Source: Halochromatium roseum
GTDB lineage: Bacteria; Pseudomonadota; Gammaproteobacteria; Chromatiales; Chromatiaceae
Direction of reading: 5' to 3'
Assembly: GCF_016653315.1 (NCBI RefSeq)
Contig: NZ_NHSH01000074.1
Span: 46,160-110,159 of the forward strand
DNA length: 64,000 nt
Shown: positions 37,065 through 45,432 of the stretch, in pieces
Layout of the letters: every line of letters starts with the position of its first letter
How positions within the stretch are numbered: the first letter of the stretch is position 1
Notes under the pieces: generated by a model
Told to the model about the DNA's origin: nothing
Databases searched by the model: none
Seen by the model: only the letters and a program-made list of their open reading frames with translations
Position numbers and translations under genes: made by a program

Positions 37065-38843
37065 ATGAAGAAGTTGATCGACACTGACCAAGGCGAGGAC
37101 CTGAGCACGCTGCTTGAGCGCCGGCGAGCGCTTGGCGACGCCGGTGCGCTTCGGATTGGCGATCGGCGTTACTCATACGCTGAGCTCGCGGTGCTCGTCG
37201 AGCAACGCGCGGCTGCATTGACCGGCGCCGGTGTGGCGGCTGCTGAGCTAGTGCTCTGTCCAACCACACCGGTGCTGGACTCGTTCTTGATGCAATGGGC
37301 GCTGGCGAGTCTTGGCGTGGCCATGCTGCTAGTGCGCGCTGATCTGCCGGCCTCGCGGCACGAGTCGCTGATCCGCACGACCGCTGCTGAATGGTCCTGG
37401 CGGCCCGCTGACGAAGATGCGGTACTAGCAGATCTGGGGCTAGCTTCGCTGATCGGCGCAGGGGCAGGCACAGAACAACGCGTAACGCGGATCACTGATG
37501 CGGAAAGGCGAACGGCCGGCACGCTGATCCGCTGCGGATCAGCCCATTGGTCTGCGCCCGCACCCGCATCGGAGCCTGCGCCAGCGGCCAGGCCTGCGCT
37601 TGCGGCTGCAAATCCAAATTCATCCGCGAGCCTGATGACAGTCGTGCCCGGTGCTGCCACCGCGCCAGCGCTCTTCGTCGAGACCAGCGGCAGCAGCGCG
37701 GAGCCCAAGATCGTCATGTTGAGCGCGGCGGCGATTATCGCCTCTTGCCTAGCCGTGAATGCGCGACTCGAGCTCAAGCGCGGCGATCGCTGGCTCTGCG
37801 TCCTTCCGCGCCAGCATGTGGGCGGACTCGCGATCGGTTATCGCTGCGCATTTGCGGGTGCCGAGCTGATCGTGCAGTCGCGCTTCGAGGCCGAGAAGGT
37901 CCGAGTGGCGCTCTGGGACCAACGCATCACCCATCTCTCGCTGGTTCCTGCGATGTTGCAGCGCTTGCTCGACGTCGATCCGACACCACCGCCCGATCTC
38001 AGGGTCGTGCTCCTCGGCGGACAGGGGATCGATAGTAACCTGGCCCGACGGGCCGTTGAACAGGGCTGGCCGCTCTACCTCGGCTACGGCATGACCGAGA
38101 CCTTCTCGCAGGTCGCCGGCGGCTGGATTGATGCCGAGGGCTTGCCACAGCAGGGCATGATACCGTTGGACGGCGTCGAGTTCAGCTGCCCCAGCTGCGG
38201 AGAAGCCAATACAAAGTCGCGGGGCGTAAGCCTCGCCGACATCCAGCCGCCCGAGCAACCTACTCGGCAGCCAGCGCAACAGACCCGATCGCGAGCCTCT
38301 GCAAAGGCCCAGGGCAGCGCACAGCAGGCCCAACCGCTGCGCATCCGCGGCCCGATGCTGATGCTCGGCTATGCCAATCCGACTCGCACGCCCGGCCATG
38401 GTCTCGACAACGGCTGGCTACAGACCTCAGACCTCGCCTGCCGACTGCCAGGCGGTGGCCTGCAGGTACTAGGGCGTGCCGATGATGTGGTGCTGATTGC
38501 CGGCATCAATGTACTGCCCGCCGAGATCGAGCGTGAGCTGGCACAACTGGATCAGATCGCCGAGATCGCCGTCATCGGCGTACCTGATCCGACCTGGGGA
38601 CATCGACTGGTCGCACTCTACGTCGGCAAGCTTGAGCCTGCACAGCTTGAGGCCTGGTGCCGCAACAACCTGCCCTCACATCAGCGACCGCGGTTATTCG
38701 CGCGTCTTGAGCGTCTACCCACACTCAGCACTGGCAAGCGTGATCGGCAAGCGCTCTTCGCCCACGCCGAGGCCCTCGCACCGCGCGCAGGCCTTGAGGC
38801 TCGCGTTGATCATGCGCCCAGGCTAGAGACTGAACGACGATGA
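37065..38843 (+). CDS. AMP-forming acyl-CoA ligase, MenE-like, with low-complexity inserts
   Basis: The 592-residue protein is an ANL-superfamily ligase resembling o-succinylbenzoate-CoA ligase of menaquinone synthesis. The phosphate loop ETSGSSAEPKIVMLS (206-220, usually SSGTTGxPK), HVGGLAIGYR, the A5 motif YLGYGMTETFSQV (338-350), and the hinge GRADDVVLIAGINVLPAEIE with the late catalytic lysine in STGKRDRQ support this. Two non-conserved stretches enlarge it: an Ala/Pro-rich one at about 157-190 and a Gln/Ser/Pro-rich one at about 375-423 carrying CPSC. A downstream thioesterase gene faces it and could act on the same pathway (DHNA-CoA). menB, menC and menD are not in the window, so the substrate is an inference. 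Confidence 0.75.
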   Translation: MKKLIDTDQGEDLSTLLERRRALGDAGALRIGDRRYSYAELAVLVEQRAAALTGAGVAAAELVLCPTTPVLDSFLMQWALASLGVAMLLVRADLPASRHESLIRTTAAEWSWRPADEDAVLADLGLASLIGAGAGTEQRVTRITDAERRTAGTLIRCGSAHWSAPAPASEPAPAARPALAAANPNSSASLMTVVPGAATAPALFVETSGSSAEPKIVMLSAAAIIASCLAVNARLELKRGDRWLCVLPRQHVGGLAIGYRCAFAGAELIVQSRFEAEKVRVALWDQRITHLSLVPAMLQRLLDVDPTPPPDLRVVLLGGQGIDSNLARRAVEQGWPLYLGYGMTETFSQVAGGWIDAEGLPQQGMIPLDGVEFSCPSCGEANTKSRGVSLADIQPPEQPTRQPAQQTRSRASAKAQGSAQQAQPLRIRGPMLMLGYANPTRTPGHGLDNGWLQTSDLACRLPGGGLQVLGRADDVVLIAGINVLPAEIERELAQLDQIAEIAVIGVPDPTWGHRLVALYVGKLEPAQLEAWCRNNLPSHQRPRLFARLERLPTLSTGKRDRQALFAHAEALAPRAGLEARVDHAPRLETERR

Positions 38844-38852
38844 CCGTCTCAT

Positions 38853-39266
38853 TCAACCCGATCTCGCAGATAGCGCACTGATGAGGGATGTCGGCAGCGC
38901 TTGACTCTTGCCGGTGCGCGGATCGATGGCGACATGGACGCTGAGCGCCGTTGCCACCTCCTGATCACCGATGAAGAATCCGTAGGTCAAGCTAAAGCGC
39001 CGCTCGCCTAGCTCCTTCAGCGCGATGACGACATCGACCTGATCGCCATGGCGCAGCGGCCGCCGAAAATCGGCTTCGACATGCACCAGCGGCAGCCCGA
39101 TCTGACGTCCTCGAATCAGACCATCGACCGGCCAGCCGATCCTGGCCATCATCGCCTCGTAGGCATCATGGGCATGGCGGAACAGATGGGCGAAGAACAG
39201 CACGCCGGCCGCATCGGTGTCGTGCAGTGCAACCCGAAAGTGATGCTCGATCATTGGCGCCGTCAT
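38853..39266 (-). CDS. Hotdog-fold acyl-CoA thioesterase, 4-hydroxybenzoyl/DHNA-CoA type
   Basis: The 137-residue hotdog protein begins [33 protein letters not shown], the active-site region of the 4-hydroxybenzoyl-CoA thioesterase family with the catalytic aspartate in [37 protein letters not shown] is the central sheet. Proteins of this type hydrolyse 1,4-dihydroxy-2-naphthoyl-CoA in menaquinone synthesis, which would fit the MenE-like ligase ending ten bases away on the other strand. The ATG overlaps the stop of the PTPS-family gene by four bases, so it belongs to that operon. Confidence 0.82.
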   Translation of the reverse strand: MTAPMIEHHFRVALHDTDAAGVLFFAHLFRHAHDAYEAMMARIGWPVDGLIRGRQIGLPLVHVEADFRRPLRHGDQVDVVIALKELGERRFSLTYGFFIGDQEVATALSVHVAIDPRTGKSQALPTSLISALSARSG

Positions 39267-39679
39267 GTTGTGGTCTGAGCTAGCAGCTCGGCCTCATAGG
39301 CGGCCCAGGCGACGTGCGATTCGCTGAGCTGGACCCGCATCGCGGTCAGCCCCTTGGCCGATTCACCGAGATCGCCCGCGCTGATCCGCGCCGCGAACCG
39401 GTCGAAGATCGCCCGGGCAAGAAACTCAGTGGTCGTATTCTGGCCCTTGAACGCGGGGTGCTCATCAAGGTTTTGGTAGTCGAACTCGCCGAGCACCTCG
39501 CGCAGTACCATCGAGGCCTTGCCGATATCGACCACCAAGCCATCGGCATCCAGCTGCGGGCGACGCAGTTCGCAGTCGACCACATAGGTGGCGCCATGCA
39601 GTTGTTGCGCGGGGCCGAAGATCTCACCGCGAAAGCTGTGCGCGATCATGATGTGGTCGCGAACGCAGAGGCTATACAT
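39263..39679 (-). CDS. 6-pyruvoyl-tetrahydropterin synthase / QueD family protein
   Basis: The 138-residue protein has the tunnelling-fold features of [33 protein letters not shown] with the zinc histidines, [29 protein letters not shown] and the glutamate-bearing end [14 protein letters not shown]. The [14 protein letters not shown] variant differs from QueD, which has the cysteine-bearing motif; here the usual catalytic cysteine position is not obvious. Because of its operon partners, an ADH-like dehydrogenase and a thioesterase, I doubt a simple role in queuosine. The ATG at 39679 follows AGGATGAG. The dehydrogenase stop lies 11 bases upstream. Confidence 0.8.
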   Translation of the reverse strand: MYSLCVRDHIMIAHSFRGEIFGPAQQLHGATYVVDCELRRPQLDADGLVVDIGKASMVLREVLGEFDYQNLDEHPAFKGQNTTTEFLARAIFDRFAARISAGDLGESAKGLTAMRVQLSESHVAWAAYEAELLAQTTT

Positions 39680-39690
39680 GATCACTCATC

Positions 39691-40710
39691 CTATGCTGAC
39701 TCATTACCAACGGACATCGCAGGATCACCATAACGGATACGGTGCATCAGTGTCGCACCGGGGGCCTTGGCCAGCCTAGCCATGACCCTCGGCAGGTCGG
39801 AAAAGGCCTCTTCGCCGGTGATCAATGCATCAAGCACCGGGTCGCTCAGCAGCGATAGGGCAAGCTGCAGGCGCCGCCGATGATCCCAGCGCGCCCGCTG
39901 CTGAAGCGGGAGGCTGCCCACCTGCGATGAGCGCAGCGTGAGCCGGCGCTGATGAAAGGCCTGACCCAATGGCAAGCTGACGGCTTGGCTGCCGAACCAG
40001 CTCAGCTCCAGGACAGTCGCCTCGACGCCGGCGAGCGCGAGCGCGCCGACGAGCCCGTTGGAGGTTCCGCTGGCATGAATCACCAAGTCCGCATCAGGAC
40101 GAGCAGTGGCGGGATCTCGAAACGCAACCCCTAATGCAGCCGCGGTCTCGGCACGCTGCGGATTGATGTCGACGAGTTCAACCTCACAGCCCGGAATCCT
40201 GCTCGCGAGCCAAGCGCAGAGGCAGCCAACTGCCCCCGCGCCAACCACCGCGATCCGATCACCAAGGTGCGGTTGCGCATCCCAGAGTCCGTTGATCGCA
40301 GTCTCCATCTGCGCGGCGAGGATCGCCCGTTCCGGCGGTAGCCCAGCCGGCAATGGATGCACCGCCGAGGCCGGCACCCGATAGCGATCTTGGTGCGGGT
40401 ACAAACAAAACACCGGTTGGCCGAGCAGTTCGGCATCCTCGGCCGCATCGACGGCCTCGACACGGCCAACGCTGATATAGCCATACTTGACCGGCGCCGG
40501 GAAGCTGCCGACCTGGAACGGTGCACGCATGCGCTGGTACTCACTCTCCGGTATCTCACCGCGAAACACCAGACCTTCGGTGCCTCGGCTGATCCCGCTG
40601 AAGAGGGTGCGCACCTCCACCTCACCATCGCTGAGGGCTGCAAGCGTCTCCGTGCGCAGCGCCCCCTGCCCCGGCCGGACCAGCCAAAAGGCCTGTGCTT
40701 CATCGGTCAT
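39691..40710 (-). CDS. Medium-chain (zinc-type) alcohol dehydrogenase family protein
   Basis: The 339-residue protein carries the GroES-like N-terminal fold (VEVRTLFSGISRGTEGLVFRGEIP) and a Rossmann fold (GDRIAVVGAGAVGCLCAWLASRIPGCEVELVDINPQR). The GHExxG catalytic zinc motif and the four structural-zinc cysteines of classic alcohol dehydrogenases are not visible, so zinc dependence is unlikely. Genes of this type stand beside PTPS-family genes in other proteobacteria; their joint product is unknown to me. The open frame reaches 40761; I start at 40710 (MTDEAQAFWLVRPGQG) by family likeness, noting a 12-base duplication (ATGTGCGCATGG twice) just upstream that multiplies start codons. Confidence 0.82.
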   Translation of the reverse strand: MTDEAQAFWLVRPGQGALRTETLAALSDGEVEVRTLFSGISRGTEGLVFRGEIPESEYQRMRAPFQVGSFPAPVKYGYISVGRVEAVDAAEDAELLGQPVFCLYPHQDRYRVPASAVHPLPAGLPPERAILAAQMETAINGLWDAQPHLGDRIAVVGAGAVGCLCAWLASRIPGCEVELVDINPQRAETAAALGVAFRDPATARPDADLVIHASGTSNGLVGALALAGVEATVLELSWFGSQAVSLPLGQAFHQRRLTLRSSQVGSLPLQQRARWDHRRRLQLALSLLSDPVLDALITGEEAFSDLPRVMARLAKAPGATLMHRIRYGDPAMSVGNESA

Positions 40711-40787
40711 GGCCATGCGCACATCCATGCGCACATCAAAGCCCGCAGGACTGCGGAGCATACCGCCATGGATTGATATCGACCGCC

Positions 40788-41561
40788 TTAGGCATCCACC
40801 CGCACCGCATAGATATCCCCCGAATTCGCTGCTTCCGGCAGCCCCTCGGTCCAGCAGCCCATCTCTTCAGCGCTCAGCCAGTTCGGGTGCACCAGCGACG
40901 CGTTTGCACCCAATGCAGCGTTGTAGCGATAAGCGCCGAGCCGCTCGCATTCCGCGAGCGCCTGCAGCGTGACATGGCGTTGAATGGTCGTGAACTCGAA
41001 CGAAAGCGCGGCTAAGGGACGACTCAACCCTTGCAGGACAGTAGCCTCATAACCCTCAACGTCGATCTTGCAGAACCGCGGCTCCCCGTGACGCGCGATC
41101 AGCGCATCTAGCGTCGTCACGGGCACCATAATCGTTTCATCCCAGCGCTGGTCCCGCCATTCTCGCCCGTACTGAGCGGAGTTTATAAAGTCGCGCGAGA
41201 GCGAACTCGTGGTTGGGTTGGCAAGATTGAGATACATCTCTGCCTCAGTCGTGTCGGCACCTATGGCAACCTGTTCGATCACCACTTGCCGATCACGGCC
41301 ATGCAGGATCCACAAGGCCCGCGCCAGTGCCGGCTGTGGCTCAACAGCTACCACACGCGCCTCCAGCCGACGCAGGCTCGCGGTACAATCACCAACGTGC
41401 GCGCCAATATCGAAGACGAGATCTGCTGGCCGCACGAACTGACCAAGCAATGGGTCGCGCCAGGCACCATCCGCGCTGCGGCGACGTTCGACGAGTGAGC
41501 GGGCAACGCCTAGCTCACGCCGGAGTCGCTCGCGTCCGAGTATGTTCTTTAACTGAATCAT
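40788..41561 (-). CDS. FkbM family methyltransferase
   Basis: The 257-residue SAM-dependent methyltransferase has the glycine-rich motif I LVFDIGAHVGDCTASLRRLEARVVAVEPQP, and the FkbM-type features VTTLDALIARHGEPRFCKIDVEGYEATVLQGL and LSFEFTT. Such enzymes O-methylate sugars or natural products. The open frame starts at an ATG preceding MIQLKNILGRERLRREL. It may be first in the minus-strand set that continues with the dehydrogenase, PTPS and thioesterase genes (27-78 base gap). Its substrate cannot be inferred. Confidence 0.88.
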   Translation of the reverse strand: MIQLKNILGRERLRRELGVARSLVERRRSADGAWRDPLLGQFVRPADLVFDIGAHVGDCTASLRRLEARVVAVEPQPALARALWILHGRDRQVVIEQVAIGADTTEAEMYLNLANPTTSSLSRDFINSAQYGREWRDQRWDETIMVPVTTLDALIARHGEPRFCKIDVEGYEATVLQGLSRPLAALSFEFTTIQRHVTLQALAECERLGAYRYNAALGANASLVHPNWLSAEEMGCWTEGLPEAANSGDIYAVRVDA

Positions 41562-41662
41562 CACAGGCGACTCAACCTCTTAAGTGGCGATTAAGTGGCG
41601 ATAGAACATCAGCGTTAGACCCCGCCGATAACCCTCTTGCTATTCTGCTGATCGCGCTCTGT

Positions 41663-44134
41663 ATGAAGCTTCGCTACTACATCCTTCTGCTGCTGCTCGC
41701 ATTCGGGCTGGTGCCTCTGATTGTCGCGGTGCTGATCAATCTGCCGCTGGTGCTCGATCGTACCGCGATGTTCTATCAGAAGGCGTATCTGCAGAATCTG
41801 CGGGCGGACTTCCGCGATCTCGACCAACATCTTGCCAGCCGCCACGAGATGATCCGACTGCTGGCGAAACTGCCTGAGCCCGGCATCATCCTCGGCGAGG
41901 CCAGCGATGAAGAAACCATCGACCTGGCACGCGCACGCTACACCGGCTGGATCAACCAGATGCTCAATGACCAGGCCGACCTGATCGAGATCCTTTTCGT
42001 AGATAGTGACGGCAACGAGCGCTTTTGGCTCGAGCGCGACGCATCAACCCGCGAATGGCGACCAACCGCACACCCTCCCGACCCACCAAGTCGCGGCTTT
42101 ACCAGTGCCGGCCTAAAGCTCAAATCCGGCGAGGTCATCGTTAGCCGCATTCGAGTCAACCCGTTTGCCGCCCGCGAAGATCCTCGACAACTGATGACGC
42201 TTCAGCTCGCAAGCCCGGTTGGTCAGCATGCCGAAGACCAGAGCAAACCCCTGGGTCTGCTGATGATGACCATCGATGTTGGCGGTCTGGCAAACTTTTA
42301 TCGGCAGACACTTTGGGTCACCAACGACGGCCGTTATCTTCGTCCGGGTGAACCGTTCAGCGAAGAAGCACTGGCGTTCACCGATTTTCCCGGCCTCGAG
42401 ACGATCTTCAACGAAGAAAAGCTCGCCCTTTGGAAAGGGGATTTTGGTCCACCGCTGCTTTGGGTGCCGATGTTTCTCACCGAAAATGCGCAACCGCTCT
42501 GGGTCGGGCGGCCGGTCGATCCGTCGCCGATCGCAAACTTCCGCAATGCGCTCGTCGGGCGCGTGCTCAGCATTGTGTTGGTGCTGATCCTGGTCCTGCT
42601 GATCATCGCCCGCTGGCTGGCGGCGCGCGCCGAGCGTTTCGGCCAACAGCTGACCAGTGGCGTTCGTGGCATTCTACGCGAAGAGCAGACGCCCAGGTTT
42701 CGTTGGCAGGGCCCCACCGAAGTGCGAGAACTCGGCGAGCAGCTCAACGCACTGGCTCAGAGTCATGCCGAGCATCTCAGCGCCGAGCGCCAACACATGC
42801 GTCAGCTAGAGCAGTCGAATCGATATAAATCGGAGTTCCTCGCCAACGTCAGCCACGAGCTGCGCACCCCGCTCAACTCCATCTTATTGCTCTCTAAACT
42901 GCTCGCAGCTCAGGAATCCGGACTCGATGACGACCAACGTCGTCAGGCCAAGGTCATCAACGAAGCCGGACGCGACCTGCTGGCCATGATCGACAACGTT
43001 CTCGACATCTCGCGCATCGAGGCCGGGGCGGTGACCGTTCATCTGGAGTGGGTCCCAACCAAAGCGATGATCGACGAGCTTGTGGTGATGCTTGGACCGA
43101 TCTTCGCCGAAAAAGGGCTGAAGCTGCGTGTCGAGTTCAGCGCCGCCGCACCCGACCATGTTTACAGCGATCAGGCTAAGATCCGTCAGATCTTGAAAAA
43201 TTTCCTCTCTAACGCCGCAAAGTTCACCGAGAAGGGACAGGCCACCATCAGCATCCAGGCTGGAGACGACCAGTATCCGCTCGCGATCTCGGTTGCCGAC
43301 ACCGGCATTGGCATTCCGGTCGGCAAGGAGGAGATCATCTTTGAGGCCTTCCGACAGGCCGACGGCTCCACCCGCCGACGCTACGGGGGCACAGGACTCG
43401 GACTCTCGATCAGCAAGGAACTGGCACAGCTGCTTGGTGGCCAAATCAGCGTGACCAGCACACCCGGGCTTGGGTCTTGCTTCACACTCCATTTGCCCCT
43501 GTCATGCGATCCAAGCGGTCTTCCCGCGGTCGAGGTGATCGAGACGATGGAGGCCTTTCCTCCCAGCGCCGGCGTCGCCGAGGCCGACAGTCACCACAGC
43601 GAGGGGACAGAGAAAACGCACCTCTCCCAAGGCCTGCGATCGTCGACACGCAAAGCGGTTTTCACTGTCGATGGTGCAGGCACCTTAGATCTGGATATGG
43701 GCGCCGACAGCTCTGATGCGGCCAGCATCGATTACGCCAACCAATGGGTCTTACTGGTCGAGCGCGACGTGCAAAGCTTGCTCGCCGTGACTGAAGAACT
43801 AGAGGCACTTGGACTCCAGGTACAGACCGCGGCTGATGAAGAAGAGGCGTTTGAAACCCTCTCTGAAGAGCATGACTGCTCGATGCTACTGCTCGCAGGC
43901 TGCCTTGAAGCGAACGACGCCTGTGCTACGATCAAGCGCTTACGGCAGACGGATCGGCTGACCGATCTGCCGATCGTGGTATTCGGCGATTTGGACACAG
44001 CAGCGCAAGCGCGCTGTCTCGAGGCAGGGGCATGCTGTTTCCTGAAAAAGCCGATCGAACCGGCTGCCTTGGCCACTCTCATCCACGCCTCATTGCGCCG
44101 GAGTGCGGTTGAGGACATCGAGGAGACGGCATGA
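41663..44134 (+). CDS. Hybrid sensor histidine kinase with a degenerate receiver domain
   Basis: The 823-residue protein has a membrane helix (6-28), a long periplasmic sensor region of probable Cache type (to about 290), a second helix (VLSIVLVLILVLLIIARWL), a HAMP-like linker, then the HisKA domain with the phosphoacceptor His398 in ANVSHELRTPLNS and the HATPase domain (NFLSNAAKFTEKG, ADTGIGIP, GGTGLGLSISKELA). The C-terminal 125 residues are receiver-like (WVLLVERDVQSLLAVTEELE ... FLKKPIEPAALATLI), but the phosphorylatable aspartate position reads MLLLAGCLEAN, with no acidic residue. It should therefore be a pseudo-receiver. The next gene overlaps by four bases. The ATG at 41663 (MKLRYYILLLLLAFGL) is the natural start. 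Confidence 0.9.
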   Translation: MKLRYYILLLLLAFGLVPLIVAVLINLPLVLDRTAMFYQKAYLQNLRADFRDLDQHLASRHEMIRLLAKLPEPGIILGEASDEETIDLARARYTGWINQMLNDQADLIEILFVDSDGNERFWLERDASTREWRPTAHPPDPPSRGFTSAGLKLKSGEVIVSRIRVNPFAAREDPRQLMTLQLASPVGQHAEDQSKPLGLLMMTIDVGGLANFYRQTLWVTNDGRYLRPGEPFSEEALAFTDFPGLETIFNEEKLALWKGDFGPPLLWVPMFLTENAQPLWVGRPVDPSPIANFRNALVGRVLSIVLVLILVLLIIARWLAARAERFGQQLTSGVRGILREEQTPRFRWQGPTEVRELGEQLNALAQSHAEHLSAERQHMRQLEQSNRYKSEFLANVSHELRTPLNSILLLSKLLAAQESGLDDDQRRQAKVINEAGRDLLAMIDNVLDISRIEAGAVTVHLEWVPTKAMIDELVVMLGPIFAEKGLKLRVEFSAAAPDHVYSDQAKIRQILKNFLSNAAKFTEKGQATISIQAGDDQYPLAISVADTGIGIPVGKEEIIFEAFRQADGSTRRRYGGTGLGLSISKELAQLLGGQISVTSTPGLGSCFTLHLPLSCDPSGLPAVEVIETMEAFPPSAGVAEADSHHSEGTEKTHLSQGLRSSTRKAVFTVDGAGTLDLDMGADSSDAASIDYANQWVLLVERDVQSLLAVTEELEALGLQVQTAADEEEAFETLSEEHDCSMLLLAGCLEANDACATIKRLRQTDRLTDLPIVVFGDLDTAAQARCLEAGACCFLKKPIEPAALATLIHASLRRSAVEDIEETA

Positions 44135-45036
44135 TGGACGGATTCGATTACAAACTGTTGATCGTGGACGATCACGCGCACAACCTCTACACGTTGCGCA
44201 AGCTGATTGAAAAGCATCTCAAAGTCACCGTGCTCGAGGCCTCCTCGGGCCGCGAGGCGATTGACCTCACCCTCAGCCATCACGACATCGACCTGATCAT
44301 CCTCGATGTCCAGATGCCGGAGATGGACGGTTTTCAGACCGCATCGCTGCTGAAGCGGCGGCGACGCTCACGCGACATCCCGATCATCTTCCTCACCGCC
44401 GCGTTCAAGGCCGAGGAGTTCCAACAGCGCGGGTTTGCGATCGGTGCTGTCGACTATCTGCTCAAGCCCATCGATGACAACCTGCTGATCAATAAGATCA
44501 GCACCTACTTCAGGCTGATCGAGAAGGAGCGCTCGCTCAACCGCGAACTCGAGATCAAGGTAGCCGAACGTACCGCCGAACTCGCCGAAGCGCGGCAGTA
44601 CTTGGCCAACATCATCACCCACATGGGCGAGGCCTTGCTCGTGCTCACCCCCGAGGGCGAGATCAAGATCACCAACCCAGCCGCCTGTCGTATGCTCGGC
44701 TACAGCGAATCAGACCTGCTGGGACTCTCGATCGGCGATGTCTTCGAGGAAGAGGGCGACGAGGAGGCGGGCGCCTTCATGGGGACCTGGCTCGAGGCCT
44801 TGATTCGTACCGGGGCGCTGGCCAAGATCGAGGCGCGCTTCATCGCCAGCAACGGCCGGCGCGTGCCCATCTTGTTCTCGCGCACGGCAATCAAAGATAC
44901 TGATGGCGCAATAACGGATATCATCTGCATCGCGAAGGACATGAGCGGCTATGTCCGCATCGATAACGACAACGTCATGGAAGCGCTGACGACCACCCAT
45001 CTTGAGAGGACGACGGAGGCTGACCATGACCGATGA
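44131..45036 (+). CDS. Response regulator with PAS domain, no DNA-binding output
   Basis: The 301-residue protein has a complete receiver: LLIVDDHAHNL with Asp13/Asp14, the phosphoacceptor Asp59 in LIILDVQMPEMDG, the threonine in FLTAAF, and the lysine in YLLKPID. A coiled-coil linker (IEKERSLNRELEIKVAERTAELAEARQYL, about 126-158) leads to a PAS domain (MGEALLVLTPEGEIKITNPAACRMLGYSESDLLGL ... GRRVPILFSRTAIKD). There is no GGDEF, EAL, kinase or HTH domain after it. It is coupled to the kinase upstream (ATGA) and its end overlaps the ArsR gene by eleven bases. A PAS-bearing signal relay that hands over to the repressor is conceivable but unproved. Confidence 0.9.
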   Translation: MMDGFDYKLLIVDDHAHNLYTLRKLIEKHLKVTVLEASSGREAIDLTLSHHDIDLIILDVQMPEMDGFQTASLLKRRRRSRDIPIIFLTAAFKAEEFQQRGFAIGAVDYLLKPIDDNLLINKISTYFRLIEKERSLNRELEIKVAERTAELAEARQYLANIITHMGEALLVLTPEGEIKITNPAACRMLGYSESDLLGLSIGDVFEEEGDEEAGAFMGTWLEALIRTGALAKIEARFIASNGRRVPILFSRTAIKDTDGAITDIICIAKDMSGYVRIDNDNVMEALTTTHLERTTEADHDR

Positions 45037-45361
45037 CCTGCCAGCCGATTATTCTGCCCCCGAAGATACCACCCTGACCGCCATGGCCTTGAAGGCGATG
45101 GCGCATCCACTGCGTTGGAAGATCCTCTGCTCGCTCGGTCAGAACGAGCTCTCGGTGGGGGAGATCGTCGAGCGCACGGGAACCTCGCAGAGCAACATCT
45201 CCCAGCACCTTGAGCAGTTGCGGAACAAGAACATCGTCATCGCACGCAAGGAGGCCAACCGCATCTACTATCGCATCCGCAACGACCAGCTCTTGGAGCT
45301 GATCGGTATCATGCGCGATGTGCTGTGCCCGGCGAATCTCGACGATCGCTATCCGCGTTGA
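45026..45361 (+). CDS. ArsR-family repressor with SqrR/BigR-like cysteine pair
   Basis: The 111-residue winged-helix protein has the ArsR core MALKAMAHPLRWKILCSLGQNELSVGEIVERTGTSQSNISQHLEQLRNKNIVIARKEANRIYYRI. Cys35 (in KILCSL) and Cys101 (in MRDVLCPANL) lie 66 residues apart. In the persulfide-responsive repressors SqrR and BigR the two sensing cysteines occupy the same helices; in SqrR they are Cys41 and Cys107, also 66 apart. I see no metal-site CxC of ArsR/CadC type. The start ATG has GGAGG six bases upstream and lies inside the end of the response-regulator gene. Sulfide or persulfide sensing is an inference, apt for a sulfur-oxidising phototroph. Targets are not identifiable. Confidence 0.88.
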   Translation: MTDDLPADYSAPEDTTLTAMALKAMAHPLRWKILCSLGQNELSVGEIVERTGTSQSNISQHLEQLRNKNIVIARKEANRIYYRIRNDQLLELIGIMRDVLCPANLDDRYPR

Positions 45362-45432
45362 TGAGGAGCGGGTTGGAGGCCGAATGGCGAAGTTTGAAGG
45401 GTGACGTTTGACTTGGGGAGAGACTGAGGCTG

